63,166 bases of DNA. It comes from Pseudanabaena sp. FACHB-1998 (GTDB lineage: Bacteria; Cyanobacteriota; Cyanobacteriia; Pseudanabaenales; Pseudanabaenaceae). A model generated the notes under the pieces. The model was not told where the DNA came from. It saw only the letters and a list, made by a program, of their open reading frames with translations, and ran no database searches. Position numbers and translations under genes: made by a program. The stretch covers positions 1 through 63,166 of the forward strand of contig NZ_JACJQA010000002.1 in assembly GCF_014696355.1 (NCBI RefSeq). The letters run 5' to 3'. Below are positions 25,385 to 33,255 of this stretch, piece by piece. Within the stretch, counting starts at the first letter, position 1; every line of letters starts with the position of its first letter.

Positions 25385-26557
25385 GTGAAGCCTGAACCCG
25401 TTACGCCTTTATCTACTCCCTATGACTGGCTCGATCGCTCCTTAGACTCGATCCACAAAGCCAATTGGTATCGCTCTACGCAAACCGTTACCAGCAAAGC
25501 AGGGGCGATCGCCATGATCGATGGACGCGAGATGTTGATGTTTGCTAGCAATAATTATTTGGGACTGGCAGGCGATCGCCGTTTGATTGATGCTGCCATT
25601 AACGCGACAGAACTTTATGGCACTGGCTCCACAGGATCGCGTCTGGTGACAGGGCATCTGGCTCTGCATGAAGAACTAGAAACGGCGATCGCTGATCTTA
25701 AAAATACCGATGCAGCCCTAGTGTTTAGCTCTGGCTATTTAGCAAATTTGGGGACAATTGCCGCGATCGTGGGAGCGCGAGATTTGATTTTAGGTGATGA
25801 ATATAATCACTCTTGTTTAAAAAAGGGGGGCTTGCTCAGTGGTGCAACGGCGATCGATTATCAGCATTTGGACTTAGGGGATCTCACTGCCAAATTGCAA
25901 GAGCATCGGGCGAAATATCGGCGCTGCCTGATTACGACTGACAGCGTATTTAGTATGGATGGCGACCTTGCACCATTGCGGGAAATTATGGAATTAGCCA
26001 ACCAATATGGCTGCATGGTGTTAGTGGATGAGGCGCATGGCACAGGCGTATTTGGCGATCGCGGCGGTGGTTTGACTCAGGCTTTAGGAATTCAGGAAAA
26101 CTTAATCCAAGTAGGAACCCTCAGCAAAGCTTTGGGCAGTTTGGGCGGCTATGTGACAGGATCTGCGAAATTAATCGACTATTTACGCAATCGCGCCGCA
26201 ACTTGGATTTATACAACAGGGCTATCGCCTGCGGATACGGGCGCAGCGATCGCCGCCATTAGGATCGTCAAAACTGAGAATGCTCTGCGTGAGCAGCTTT
26301 GGCAAAATGTGGCGCTATTTAAACAGGGTTTACAAAATTTGGGCATTCAGGCGATCGCCTTGGACTCGCCAATTATGGCGATCGTGGTGGGCGATATTCC
26401 GCAAACGCTCCAAATAGCACAATCTTTAAAAGAAAATGGCATTTTTGCCCCCGCCATTCGTCCGCCTACAGTGCGATCGGCGAGGCTTCGCATCACCTTA
26501 ATGGCTACGCATACCCCCAGCCAAATTCAAAAATTATTAGACTGCCTCTCAAAATAA
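25385..26557 (+). CDS. bioF: 8-amino-7-oxononanoate synthase BioF
   Basis: 390 residues, starting with GTG at 25385. It is a PLP-dependent alpha-oxoamine synthase: MLMFASNNYLGLAGD, GTGSTGSRLVTG, the cofactor Asp in VLVDEAHGTGVFG, and PLP-Lys in VGTLSKALGSLGG. The motif FAPAIRPPTV near the end is typical of BioF. It condenses pimeloyl-thioester with alanine in biotin synthesis. In cyanobacteria bio genes are often dispersed; no other bio gene is nearby. Divergent from the ferritin-like gene. Confidence 0.88.
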   Translation: MKPEPVTPLSTPYDWLDRSLDSIHKANWYRSTQTVTSKAGAIAMIDGREMLMFASNNYLGLAGDRRLIDAAINATELYGTGSTGSRLVTGHLALHEELETAIADLKNTDAALVFSSGYLANLGTIAAIVGARDLILGDEYNHSCLKKGGLLSGATAIDYQHLDLGDLTAKLQEHRAKYRRCLITTDSVFSMDGDLAPLREIMELANQYGCMVLVDEAHGTGVFGDRGGGLTQALGIQENLIQVGTLSKALGSLGGYVTGSAKLIDYLRNRAATWIYTTGLSPADTGAAIAAIRIVKTENALREQLWQNVALFKQGLQNLGIQAIALDSPIMAIVVGDIPQTLQIAQSLKENGIFAPAIRPPTVRSARLRITLMATHTPSQIQKLLDCLSK

Positions 26558-26591
26558 AGAAGGGTCGCGATGCGACCCTTCTTTATTTTGA
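26549..26591. repeat. Perfect palindrome, 20-bp arms, GAT loop, includes bioF stop codon
   Basis: The left arm starts inside the last Ser-Lys codons and the TAA (26555-26557) of bioF; core GGGTCGC-GAT-GCGACCC. Confidence 0.9.
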
Positions 26592-26594
26592 CCT

Positions 26595-26635
26595 CAAATA
26601 AAAGTGGCGTTGCTTCGCGCCGCCACTTTTATTTG
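26595..26635. repeat. Palindrome, 15-bp arms
   Basis: CAAATAAAAGTGGCG / complement around a TTC-containing loop; second hairpin 3' of bioF, just after the previous one, and 3' of the minus-strand gene at 26645. Confidence 0.8.
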
Positions 26636-26644
26636 GGAAATTAT

Positions 26645-26941
26645 TTAAGCTTCTGGGGTTGCTTCTTCAGTAACTTCAGCAACTTCAGCGATTTCTTCGG
26701 TAATTTCTGGCTCAGCTACCTCTGGTAGTGGTTTGGTGGGTTTAGGCCCCCTCACTAAAGCGAGATTTACAGGAGCTTTGACTTCCTCTTCCTTACCGCC
26801 TCTTTTATCTCGCTTGCCTTTACCACCATCACGGCCAGAACGCTTTTTGTCGGAATCATCACCCCGTTTTGCATTAGTCGTATTTTCGCTACCCTCTGGC
26901 TTAGGTTGACGATCTGCTTTTTTGATAGGACGTTCTACCAT
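26645..26941 (-). CDS. Small low-complexity charged protein
   Basis: 98 residues. The N half is basic and Gly/Asp/Lys-rich (RPIKKADRQPKPEGSEN, DKKRSGRDGGKGKRDKRGGKEEE). A short core APVNLALVRGPKPTKPLPE follows, then an acidic tail (EITEEIAEVAEVTEEATPEA). Proteins with the same N-terminal motif and a conserved 'ALxRGPKPxKP' core recur in cyanobacteria as hypotheticals (from memory). It is probably disordered. Function unknown. Confidence 0.6.
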   Translation of the reverse strand: MVERPIKKADRQPKPEGSENTTNAKRGDDSDKKRSGRDGGKGKRDKRGGKEEEVKAPVNLALVRGPKPTKPLPEVAEPEITEEIAEVAEVTEEATPEA

Positions 26942-27009
26942 TATTAAATTCCTGATTACTTGATGTATTTGTATCCTAGCCTGTTTAGGGTGATGCGATT
27001 TAATAAAGG

Positions 27010-27056
27010 GGCAAAAATTTTACAGCATGGCAAAGACATGATGCAAAATTTTTGCC
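27010..27056. repeat. Imperfect palindrome GGCAAAAATTTT
   Basis: 12-bp outer arms GGCAAAAATTTT/AAAATTTTTGCC; a CATG pair lies inside. Confidence 0.6.
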
Positions 27057-27080
27057 TCTTTATTTTGCGAAGGATTTGTA

Positions 27081-27111
27081 AAACAAAAAATGGCGTAGTC
27101 ATTTTTTGTTT
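27081..27111. repeat. Palindrome of the AAATGGC-GTA subclass
   Basis: AAACAAAAAATGGC-GTA-GTCATTTTTTGTTT, one mismatch; compare 38048 and 52565. Confidence 0.7.
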
Positions 27112-27215
27112 CGGGATAGGACACTATTGATTTAGATAAAATCTAGAATTACAAATAGCTTCCCTAGAGAGAGAGAATTCCAATCCCTAGCATTATCACT
27201 AGACTTATAAATTCC

Positions 27216-27258
27216 GTAGTTAGGAATACAAAATTACACTTTCCCTACCACTTAATCT
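27216..27258 (+). promoter_or_regulatory. NtcA-activated promoter of the flavoprotein gene
   Basis: Perfect NtcA box GTA-N8-TAC at 27216-27229. A -10 element TAATCT lies at 27253-27258, 23 bases downstream. This is the classical layout of class II NtcA promoters. Confidence 0.8.
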
Positions 27259-27305
27259 CAGCTTAATTCCAAATACCTACTAAGCCAAGAGTGAGAAGCA
27301 AACCA

Positions 27306-28598
27306 ATGACAAATCACTATTCCGTTGCAATTGTTGGTGGTGGTCAAGCAGGTTTATCCATGAGCTATTGCTTAAAGGAAAGAGACTTAGACCATATTAT
27401 TTTTGAGAAAAATCAAATCGCCAATGCATGGCGATCGCAACGTTGGGATTCCTTTTGCTTAGTAACTCCTAACTGGCAATGCCAACTTCCCGGATTTCCC
27501 TATAAAGGCGAAGAACCAGAAGGATTCATCAAAAAAGATGAAATAGTTAAATATATTGAAAGTTATGCCCAATCCTTTAATCCTCCCATTAAGGAAGGCG
27601 TAGAGGTCTTAAGTGTTAGACGTGGCGATCGCGGTATTTTTGAACTACAAACTAGCATTGGTGATTACACCGCCGATCAAGTCGTCATCGCCGCAGGAGC
27701 CTATCATCAGCCCAAAATCCCCCCAATTGCCGAGCGATTACCATCGGCGATCGTGCAATTACATTCCTCTAAATATAAAAACCCCGAATCCTTACCCACA
27801 GGCGCAGTCTTAGTCATCGGCACAGGTCAATCGGGCTGTCAGATTGCCGAAGACCTGCACCTCGCAGGACGAAAAGTTCATTTATGCGTCGGTAGTGCGC
27901 CGCGATCGCCCCGTCGCTATCGGGGCAAAGATGCCGTTGAATGGCTAGACCTCATGGGTTATTACGACCTATCGATCGATCAACATCCTCAAAAAGAGAA
28001 GGTTCGTGCTAAGGCTAATCACTATCTCACAGGACGGGATGGCGGTAGAGAGATTGATTTGCGGCGCTTTGCCCTCGAAGGAATGCAACTACATGGGCGT
28101 TTAAAAGCCATTATCCGTGAGCTAGATCATACGAAATTAGAATTTTTCAACGATCTTCAGCAAAATCTTGATGGTGCTGATGCTGTTGCCGAAAGTATTA
28201 AGAAAACCATTGATAACTTTATCGAAAAGAATCATATTGAAGCACCGATAGAACCTCCCTACCAACCCGTCTGGCAACCAGATATGGGTAAGCTCGATCT
28301 CGATCTAAATACCGCAGAAATTAATACGGTGATTTGGTGTACAGGGTTTAAATCGGACTTTAACTGGATTGAGGTTCCTGTCTTTGACGGCAAGGGCTAT
28401 CCCGGACACGATCGCGGCGTAACTGAGGTTAAAGGCTTATATTTCTTAGGATTACCTTGGCTCTATACATGGGGTTCGGGCAGATTCTCAGGTATTGCCA
28501 GAGATGCAACTTATCTGGCTGATTACATCATGGCTCGCCGCAAGGTCGCCCATGTTAGTGACTGGACAGTAGTTAATGAGTTTTTACTCGGTTCGTAA
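27306..28598 (+). CDS. nitH: MSMEG_0569-type flavin-dependent oxidoreductase (NitH-like)
   Basis: The ATG at 27306 is used; a GTG at 27291 is possible. 430 residues. It carries an FAD Rossmann motif VAIVGGGQAGLSMSY at the start and a second nucleotide site VLVIGTGQSGCQIAEDL (~170). WCTGFKSDFNW near ~350 is the late FMO-type motif, followed by GVTEVKGLYFLGLPWL. It is an NAD(P)H-dependent flavin monooxygenase-like enzyme. In Nit1-type clusters this protein accompanies a nitrilase. The substrate is unknown to me. It is transcribed from an NtcA promoter. Confidence 0.85.
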   Translation: MTNHYSVAIVGGGQAGLSMSYCLKERDLDHIIFEKNQIANAWRSQRWDSFCLVTPNWQCQLPGFPYKGEEPEGFIKKDEIVKYIESYAQSFNPPIKEGVEVLSVRRGDRGIFELQTSIGDYTADQVVIAAGAYHQPKIPPIAERLPSAIVQLHSSKYKNPESLPTGAVLVIGTGQSGCQIAEDLHLAGRKVHLCVGSAPRSPRRYRGKDAVEWLDLMGYYDLSIDQHPQKEKVRAKANHYLTGRDGGREIDLRRFALEGMQLHGRLKAIIRELDHTKLEFFNDLQQNLDGADAVAESIKKTIDNFIEKNHIEAPIEPPYQPVWQPDMGKLDLDLNTAEINTVIWCTGFKSDFNWIEVPVFDGKGYPGHDRGVTEVKGLYFLGLPWLYTWGSGRFSGIARDATYLADYIMARRKVAHVSDWTVVNEFLLGS

Positions 28599-28605
28599 AC
28601 GCGAA

Positions 28606-28644
28606 AAATTAGACATGCGCGGCTTTGCCGCGCATGTCTAATTT
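28606..28644. repeat. Perfect palindrome, 18-bp arms, TTT loop
   Basis: AAATTAGACATGCGCGGC-TTT-complement, 3' of nitH. Confidence 0.85.
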
Positions 28645-28741
28645 CTTACCTGTCGATTTCGATAGGTAGGCGATCGCCTTTTGACTCATTTTCCCAACAA
28701 AAGTATGGTTTCCTATCGATAGTGATAGAGTTCTCTTTTTC

Positions 28742-28784
28742 GTAACTAGGTATACAAAATAGAAGTGGAACTAGAAACTAATCT
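28742..28784 (+). promoter_or_regulatory. NtcA-activated promoter of nitB
   Basis: Perfect GTA-N8-TAC at 28742-28755 and -10 TAATCT at 28779-28784. The spacing of 23 and the -10 hexamer are the same as in the nitH promoter. Confidence 0.82.
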
Positions 28785-28913
28785 GACACTTAGTCATTGG
28801 CTATTAGCTATTGGCTTTTAAAGAGCATTTAGGGATTTGTAAGCAAAAGTTCCCAACTATATAACTGTCCGCAATTATCTTTCTCAAAACCATTTAACCT
28901 TACGGAAAAAACA

Positions 28914-29396
28914 ATGCCTGAAGTAACTACTCCTGCTCATCAGACTGGCGATTTCTTTGTGAACTATGAAGAGAAAGTATTTGAAGATGTCAAAGCCGAA
29001 CCAGGGGAGAAAGCGCTTGTCACCTTCCATACAGTTGCCTTTGAAGGTTCGATTGGATTTGTCAACTTACTCCAAGCGACTCGCTTACTTCGCAAAGGTT
29101 TTGAGACTTCAATTCTCCTTTATGGGCCGGGTGTAACTCTGGGCGTACAGCGTGGCTTTCCTAAACTAGGCGATGCTGCTTTCCCCGGACATCAAAACTT
29201 TAATGATCAAATCTCAAAATTTATGTCAGAAGGCGGAAAAGTATACGCCTGTCGCTTTGCCCTTCAAGCTCTCTACGGACATGGCGAACCTTCTCTAATC
29301 CCCGGTATTCGCCCAATTAGTCCCCTTGATGTTTTAGATATTATTCTTTTACATCGCAAAGATAATGCCTTCATTTTGGATACTTGGACTCTTTAG
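28914..29396 (+). CDS. nitB: MSMEG_0572/Sll0783-family nitrogen-starvation protein (NitB)
   Basis: 160 residues. The sequence matches the Sll0783 family: [51 protein letters not shown], then [18 protein letters not shown] and HQNFNDQI. It has a DsrE-like alpha/beta appearance. In Synechocystis the sll0783 gene is strongly induced by nitrogen starvation, and its loss impairs polyhydroxybutyrate accumulation (established). It heads the nitB-nitF group here and has its own NtcA promoter. Confidence 0.9.
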   Translation: MPEVTTPAHQTGDFFVNYEEKVFEDVKAEPGEKALVTFHTVAFEGSIGFVNLLQATRLLRKGFETSILLYGPGVTLGVQRGFPKLGDAAFPGHQNFNDQISKFMSEGGKVYACRFALQALYGHGEPSLIPGIRPISPLDVLDIILLHRKDNAFILDTWTL

Positions 29397-29414
29397 GTTT
29401 TTACGACTTATCCC

Positions 29415-29447
29415 AAATCAAGAAATGGCTACGCCATTTCTTGATTT
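29415..29447. repeat. Perfect palindrome, 15-bp arms, TAC loop
   Basis: AAATCAAGAAATGGC-TAC-complement, in the nitB-nitC gap. Confidence 0.82.
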
Positions 29448-29464
29448 AAAAACCTTTTCTTAGA

Positions 29465-29503
29465 TGTAGATAGGTTGCGGACAAAGTTCGCAACCTATCT
29501 ACA
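29465..29503. repeat. Palindrome, 15-bp arms, 9-base loop
   Basis: TGTAGATAGGTTGCG/complement around GACAAAGTT, 43 bases before nitC. Two hairpins in one operon gap suggest mRNA processing or partial termination. Confidence 0.8.
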
Positions 29504-29545
29504 CAAACACAGTAAATTGGGAACTTTTAAGGAACTTGATCAATC

Positions 29546-30553
29546 GTGGATTACTCACGCAAAGTTAGAGCCGCCGCCGTTCAAATCAGTCCTGTTTTGT
29601 TTAGCCGTGATGGAACAACAGAAAAGGTCTTGCAAGCGATCGCTAAAGCCGCCAAGGAAGGCGCACAGATCGTCGTCTTTCCTGAAACCTTCGTTCCCTA
29701 CTATCCCTACTTTTCCTTCATTCAGCCACCTGTGATGATGGGTAAAGACCATATGCGGCTCTACGAAGAAGCCGTCGTTGTTCCTAGTCCTGTCACCGAT
29801 GCCGTCAGCCAAGCCGCGCGATCGCATAGTATTGTTGTCGTTTTAGGAGTGAATGAGCGTGATGCAGGTTCTCTCTATAACACTCAACTAATTTTTGATG
29901 CCGATGGTTCTCTATTGCTGAAGCGGCGTAAAATCACCCCGACTTATCACGAACGGATGGTTTGGGGACAGGGTGACGGTGCAGGGTTAAAGGTAGTGGA
30001 TAGTGCAGTGGGCAAAGTTAGTGCTCTTGCTTGTTGGGAACATTACAATCCCTTAGCCCGATTTGCACTGATGTCCCAACATGAGCAAATCCATTGCGCT
30101 CAATTTCCGGGTTCGCTAGTTGGTCAAATCTTTGCGGATCAAATTGAAGTAACTATTCGCCATCATGCTCTGGAATCGGGATGTTTTGTGATTAATGCGA
30201 CGGGTTGGCTCTCAGCGGAGCAAGTGAGTCAAATCACCAACGATGAGAAGTTACAAAAGGCGCTCAGTGGTGGTTGCAATACCGCCATTATCAGCCCCGA
30301 AGGAACCCATCTCTGTCCACCGATTACCGATGGTGAAGGCATGGCGATCGCTGATCTCGATTTTTCGCTAATTACAAAACGAAAGCGAATGATGGATTCC
30401 GTCGGTCATTATGCCCGTCCTGACTTGTTACAAGCCCATTTGAATACGGAACCCTTTGCAGGTTTTCAAATCAAAAATGGCGGTGAAGCAATCCCCGCTA
30501 TTTCTGAAATTGGACTCAATGGATTAAAAGATTACGCCGAATCTCAAATATAA
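29546..30553 (+). CDS. nitC: Nit1-type nitrilase (NitC)
   Basis: 335 residues, GTG start at 29546 preceded by AAGGA. The carbon-nitrogen hydrolase triad is complete: Glu in [13 protein letters not shown], Lys in [19 protein letters not shown], Cys in [15 protein letters not shown]. The CWEHYNPL context is that of aliphatic/aromatic nitrilases rather than amidases. The Nit1C-cluster nitrilase of Pseudomonas is required for cyanide assimilation (known); in cyanobacteria the natural nitrile is not known to me. Confidence 0.92.
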   Translation: MDYSRKVRAAAVQISPVLFSRDGTTEKVLQAIAKAAKEGAQIVVFPETFVPYYPYFSFIQPPVMMGKDHMRLYEEAVVVPSPVTDAVSQAARSHSIVVVLGVNERDAGSLYNTQLIFDADGSLLLKRRKITPTYHERMVWGQGDGAGLKVVDSAVGKVSALACWEHYNPLARFALMSQHEQIHCAQFPGSLVGQIFADQIEVTIRHHALESGCFVINATGWLSAEQVSQITNDEKLQKALSGGCNTAIISPEGTHLCPPITDGEGMAIADLDFSLITKRKRMMDSVGHYARPDLLQAHLNTEPFAGFQIKNGGEAIPAISEIGLNGLKDYAESQI

Positions 30554-30588
30554 GTACAAGGGGTTGAAGCCTTTTGTCTGTAAAGAAT

Positions 30589-31683
30589 ATGAATATAAAT
30601 AAACAGCAATTAATTACGGAATTACAGACTAAGGGTTTGCAGCTAGTCGATCGCCCCAGTGAGCAAATAGGAACCAATGGACGCAAAGGCGGCGCAGGGC
30701 CCTCAGATCATAAGGCGATCGCCATTGATGGCACAACAGTCATGGTTCCTGTGTTCAATAGCGTTGCATCGCAATCCCCCTATTCGATAAATATCGATCA
30801 AGATGATTTGATTTTGCAATTAGACGAGAAAGCGATCGCGCCCATTTCTTTCCCCAAGTCCCCTAACTTCTATAATCTCACCACCAGCGATGGCATTCCC
30901 TATTGGAAAATAGCGCTATTACATAGCCATGATGTCCTCGCCACAACGGTTTTACAAACCTGTATGCGCTACAACCATACAGAAACCTCTTGCCAATTTT
31001 GCGCGATCGGGCAGTCCCTCGAAGCAGATCGCACAATCGCTCGTAAAACTCCTACGCAACTAGCCGAAGTTGCGGAAGCTGCCGTGCGCTTGGATGGAGT
31101 TAAAAATATGGTGATGACCACAGGTACACCGAATATTAGCGATCGCGGGGCGGCTTATTTAACGGAATGTGCGAAGGCGATTAAAGCTAAGGTCGATATT
31201 CCGATTCAGGCTCAATGCGAACCGCCCGATGATTTTATCTGGTTTGAACGGATGAAAGCGGCTGGGATTGATACTTTAGGAATGCATCTGGAAGCCGCCG
31301 ATCCACAGGTTCGCGCCAAAATTATGGCAGGAAAAGCGAGTGTCCCCCTTGAATATTATTTTGAAGCCTTTGCGGAGGCAGTTAAAGTCTTTGGCTGGGG
31401 ACAGGTCAGCACCTATCTCTTAGCAGGACTAGGCGATAGTCTAGAAACTCTGGTAACAACCTGCGATCGCCTTATTAGTATTGGCGTTTATCCCTTTGTC
31501 GTTCCCTTTGTACCCATTAGTGGAACTCCCTTAGCCAACCATCCTGCGCCATCAACGGAATTTATGTTCTCGGTATATGAACAGGTGGGAGCTTTGCTAA
31601 AGCGATCGCAAATGTCCTCCGCCGATATCAAAGCAGGTTGTGCTAAATGTGGTGCTTGTTCCGCACTTTCTCTATTTGAATAA
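30589..31683 (+). CDS. nitD: MSMEG_0568-family radical SAM protein (NitD)
   Basis: The ATG at 30589 is chosen over a TTG at 30574. About 364 residues. The iron-sulfur site is in TCMRYNHTETSCQFCAIG: the spacing C-x8-C-x2-C differs from the canonical CxxxCxxC and fits this family. A TIM-barrel strand (VKNMVMTTGTPNIS) follows. The C terminus holds a second Cys set (AGCAKCGACSAL), probably an extra cluster. Its reaction is unknown. It lies 35 bases after nitC. Confidence 0.88.
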   Translation: MNINKQQLITELQTKGLQLVDRPSEQIGTNGRKGGAGPSDHKAIAIDGTTVMVPVFNSVASQSPYSINIDQDDLILQLDEKAIAPISFPKSPNFYNLTTSDGIPYWKIALLHSHDVLATTVLQTCMRYNHTETSCQFCAIGQSLEADRTIARKTPTQLAEVAEAAVRLDGVKNMVMTTGTPNISDRGAAYLTECAKAIKAKVDIPIQAQCEPPDDFIWFERMKAAGIDTLGMHLEAADPQVRAKIMAGKASVPLEYYFEAFAEAVKVFGWGQVSTYLLAGLGDSLETLVTTCDRLISIGVYPFVVPFVPISGTPLANHPAPSTEFMFSVYEQVGALLKRSQMSSADIKAGCAKCGACSALSLFE

Positions 31684-31690
31684 AGAATCG

Positions 31691-31739
31691 CAAGAAACTT
31701 TTAAAAGGTTTGTTTAGCAAACCTTTTAAAAGTTTCTTG
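31691..31739. repeat. Perfect palindrome, 22-bp arms, TTTAG loop
   Basis: CAAGAAACTTTTAAAAGGTT stem, between nitD and nitE. Confidence 0.85.
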
Positions 31740-31761
31740 AATAAGTTAGATAAATAATTAA

Positions 31762-32265
31762 ATGAATAATTACACTTTTAAACTCGCCTCTACACCTCAA
31801 GAAATTGCCGCTTATTTTGAACTTCGCAAAGCCATCTTTGTTGAAGAACAATATGTATTTGAAGAAAATGATGTCGATGATATTGATGCGATCGCCTATC
31901 CTATCGTTGCCATCAATCCCGAAAATGAACAAGTCGTGGGCGTAGTCCGCATTTACGAAACCGAAAAAGGTATTTGGTACGGCGGCAGGTTAGGAACCCA
32001 TCGCGATTATCGACGGGGTTGGCAAATTGGCAAGGGCTTAATTTATAAGGCAGTTACCACCGCTAATACATGGGGTTGCGATCGCTTTTATGCCACCGTT
32101 CAAATTCAGAATGTGCGCTTTTTCCAAAGGCTGCATTGGCAATCACTTAAGGAAATGACCATTTGCGATCGTCCTCATCACTTTATGGAAGCAGATTTAA
32201 ACTTCTATCCACCCCATAACGAAATTCGTCCTGCATTCCCACCCCAACTGCGTGAGGCTTCCTAA
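31762..32265 (+). CDS. nitE: MSMEG_0567-type GNAT acetyltransferase (NitE)
   Basis: 167 residues. GNAT features: YFELRKAIFVEEQYVFEENDVDDID, a strand VGVVRIYET, and the acetyl-CoA loop GRLGTHRDYRRGWQIGKGLI (R/Q-x-x-G-x-G/A-like). The stop TAA shares one base with the ATG of nitF, so the two are translationally coupled. In some bacteria the two are fused in one polypeptide, which supports joint action. Confidence 0.87.
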   Translation: MNNYTFKLASTPQEIAAYFELRKAIFVEEQYVFEENDVDDIDAIAYPIVAINPENEQVVGVVRIYETEKGIWYGGRLGTHRDYRRGWQIGKGLIYKAVTTANTWGCDRFYATVQIQNVRFFQRLHWQSLKEMTICDRPHHFMEADLNFYPPHNEIRPAFPPQLREAS

Positions 32266-33215
32266 TGCTGGGGACACTAGCAGAAAAATTGCGCCAATCT
32301 CTAGGCATCTTGCATAAACAGGATATCCAGATTGCCGCTAAGGGGCTGGGGGAAGCATGGAACGAAGCGATTCTGTTAGGCGATGATTGTGCAGCCATAC
32401 CCGATGGCGATGGCTTTTTACTATTGGCTGCCGAAGGAATGCTACCTCAGTTAATCGCCACCGATCCTTGGTTTGCGGGTTGGTGCGCGATCATGGTCAA
32501 CGTGAGCGATATTTACTCCATGGGCGGGAAGCCGATCGCCGTTGTTGATACGCTCTGGAGTGAGTCTCCTGACTCTATTTCTGAGTTACTCGCAGGTATG
32601 AAAGCCGCCTCTAGCGCCTATCAAGTACCCATCGTTGGCGGGCATACCAATTGTCGAAGTTCCTACAATGCTCTATCCGTAGCCATTCTCGGACGCGCCC
32701 AGAAATTACTCACCAGTTTTAATGCTCAGCCCGATGATTTGCTACTAGTGGCGATCGATTTGCGTGGTCAGTTCCATCCTGACTATCCCTTTTGGAATAC
32801 CGCAACTAATGCCGATCCTTCCCAATTACAGAAAAATCTAGCGATTTTGCCCCAATTAGCGGAAGCAGAACTCTGTGACACGGCAAAAGATATCAGTATG
32901 GGCGGAATCATTGGCACATTATTAATGCTGACCGAAACTTCTAATTGTGGCGCAGTCCTAGATTTAGATAAGATTCCCTTACCAGTGCATACATCTTTAG
33001 AGCGTTGGCTAATTTCGTTCCCCAGTTACGGATTTCTCTTAAGCGTGCGTCCTGTACATGTCCAAGCAGTACAATCCCTATTTCAATCTCAAGATCTAGC
33101 CTGCGCCGTAGTCGGCACAATCCAAACTGGTACAAAAATAATCCTTAAATCACAAAATGAATCAGTTGTATTTTGGGACTTTGCTCAAGATCTCTTAACA
33201 GGATTTTCAAAATAG
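32265..33215 (+). CDS. nitF: AIR-synthase-like protein, Sll0787 family (NitF)
   Basis: 316 residues of the PurM/ThiL/SelD fold. It has LGDDCAAIPDGDGFLLLAAEG and VNVSDIYSMGGKPIAVVDTLW, with the acidic residues used for ATP-Mg. PIVGGHTNCRSSYNALSVAILGR and CDTAKDISMGGIIGTLLML follow. Proteins of this fold phosphorylate or cyclise small substrates. Last gene of the nit cluster; its stop codon lies in a palindrome shared with the convergent gene. Confidence 0.86.
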   Translation: MLGTLAEKLRQSLGILHKQDIQIAAKGLGEAWNEAILLGDDCAAIPDGDGFLLLAAEGMLPQLIATDPWFAGWCAIMVNVSDIYSMGGKPIAVVDTLWSESPDSISELLAGMKAASSAYQVPIVGGHTNCRSSYNALSVAILGRAQKLLTSFNAQPDDLLLVAIDLRGQFHPDYPFWNTATNADPSQLQKNLAILPQLAEAELCDTAKDISMGGIIGTLLMLTETSNCGAVLDLDKIPLPVHTSLERWLISFPSYGFLLSVRPVHVQAVQSLFQSQDLACAVVGTIQTGTKIILKSQNESVVFWDFAQDLLTGFSK

Positions 33216-33255
33216 ATTTCTGTGAGAATTGCTTCGCAATTCTTACAGAAATCTA
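33213..33255. repeat. Palindrome spanning two stop codons exactly
   Basis: 20-bp arms with one mismatch, TTC loop. It begins at the TAG of nitF (33213-33215) and ends at the TAG of the convergent TrpD-like gene (33253-33255). Confidence 0.9.

Larger units (their letters stand above)
26942..27305. other. Intergenic region with nit promoter
   Basis: Two inverted repeats (27010-27056 and 27081-27111) and the NtcA promoter of the nit cluster; no gene. Confidence 0.65.
28599..28913. other. Regulatory intergenic region between nitH and nitB
   Basis: 315 bases: a palindrome (28606-28644), an imperfect ACCTGTCGATTTCGATAGGT inverted repeat at 28648-28667, and the second NtcA promoter. No gene. Confidence 0.7.

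Noticed and set aside
28648-28667. Operator-like ACCTGTCGATTTCGATAGGT upstream of nitB
   Set aside because: Imperfect, single, and the NtcA box explains regulation; no known regulator matches.
29475-29735. 86-residue ORF overlapping the nitC start
   Set aside because: Begins in a palindrome with TTG and overlaps nitC in another frame; nitC has all catalytic residues.
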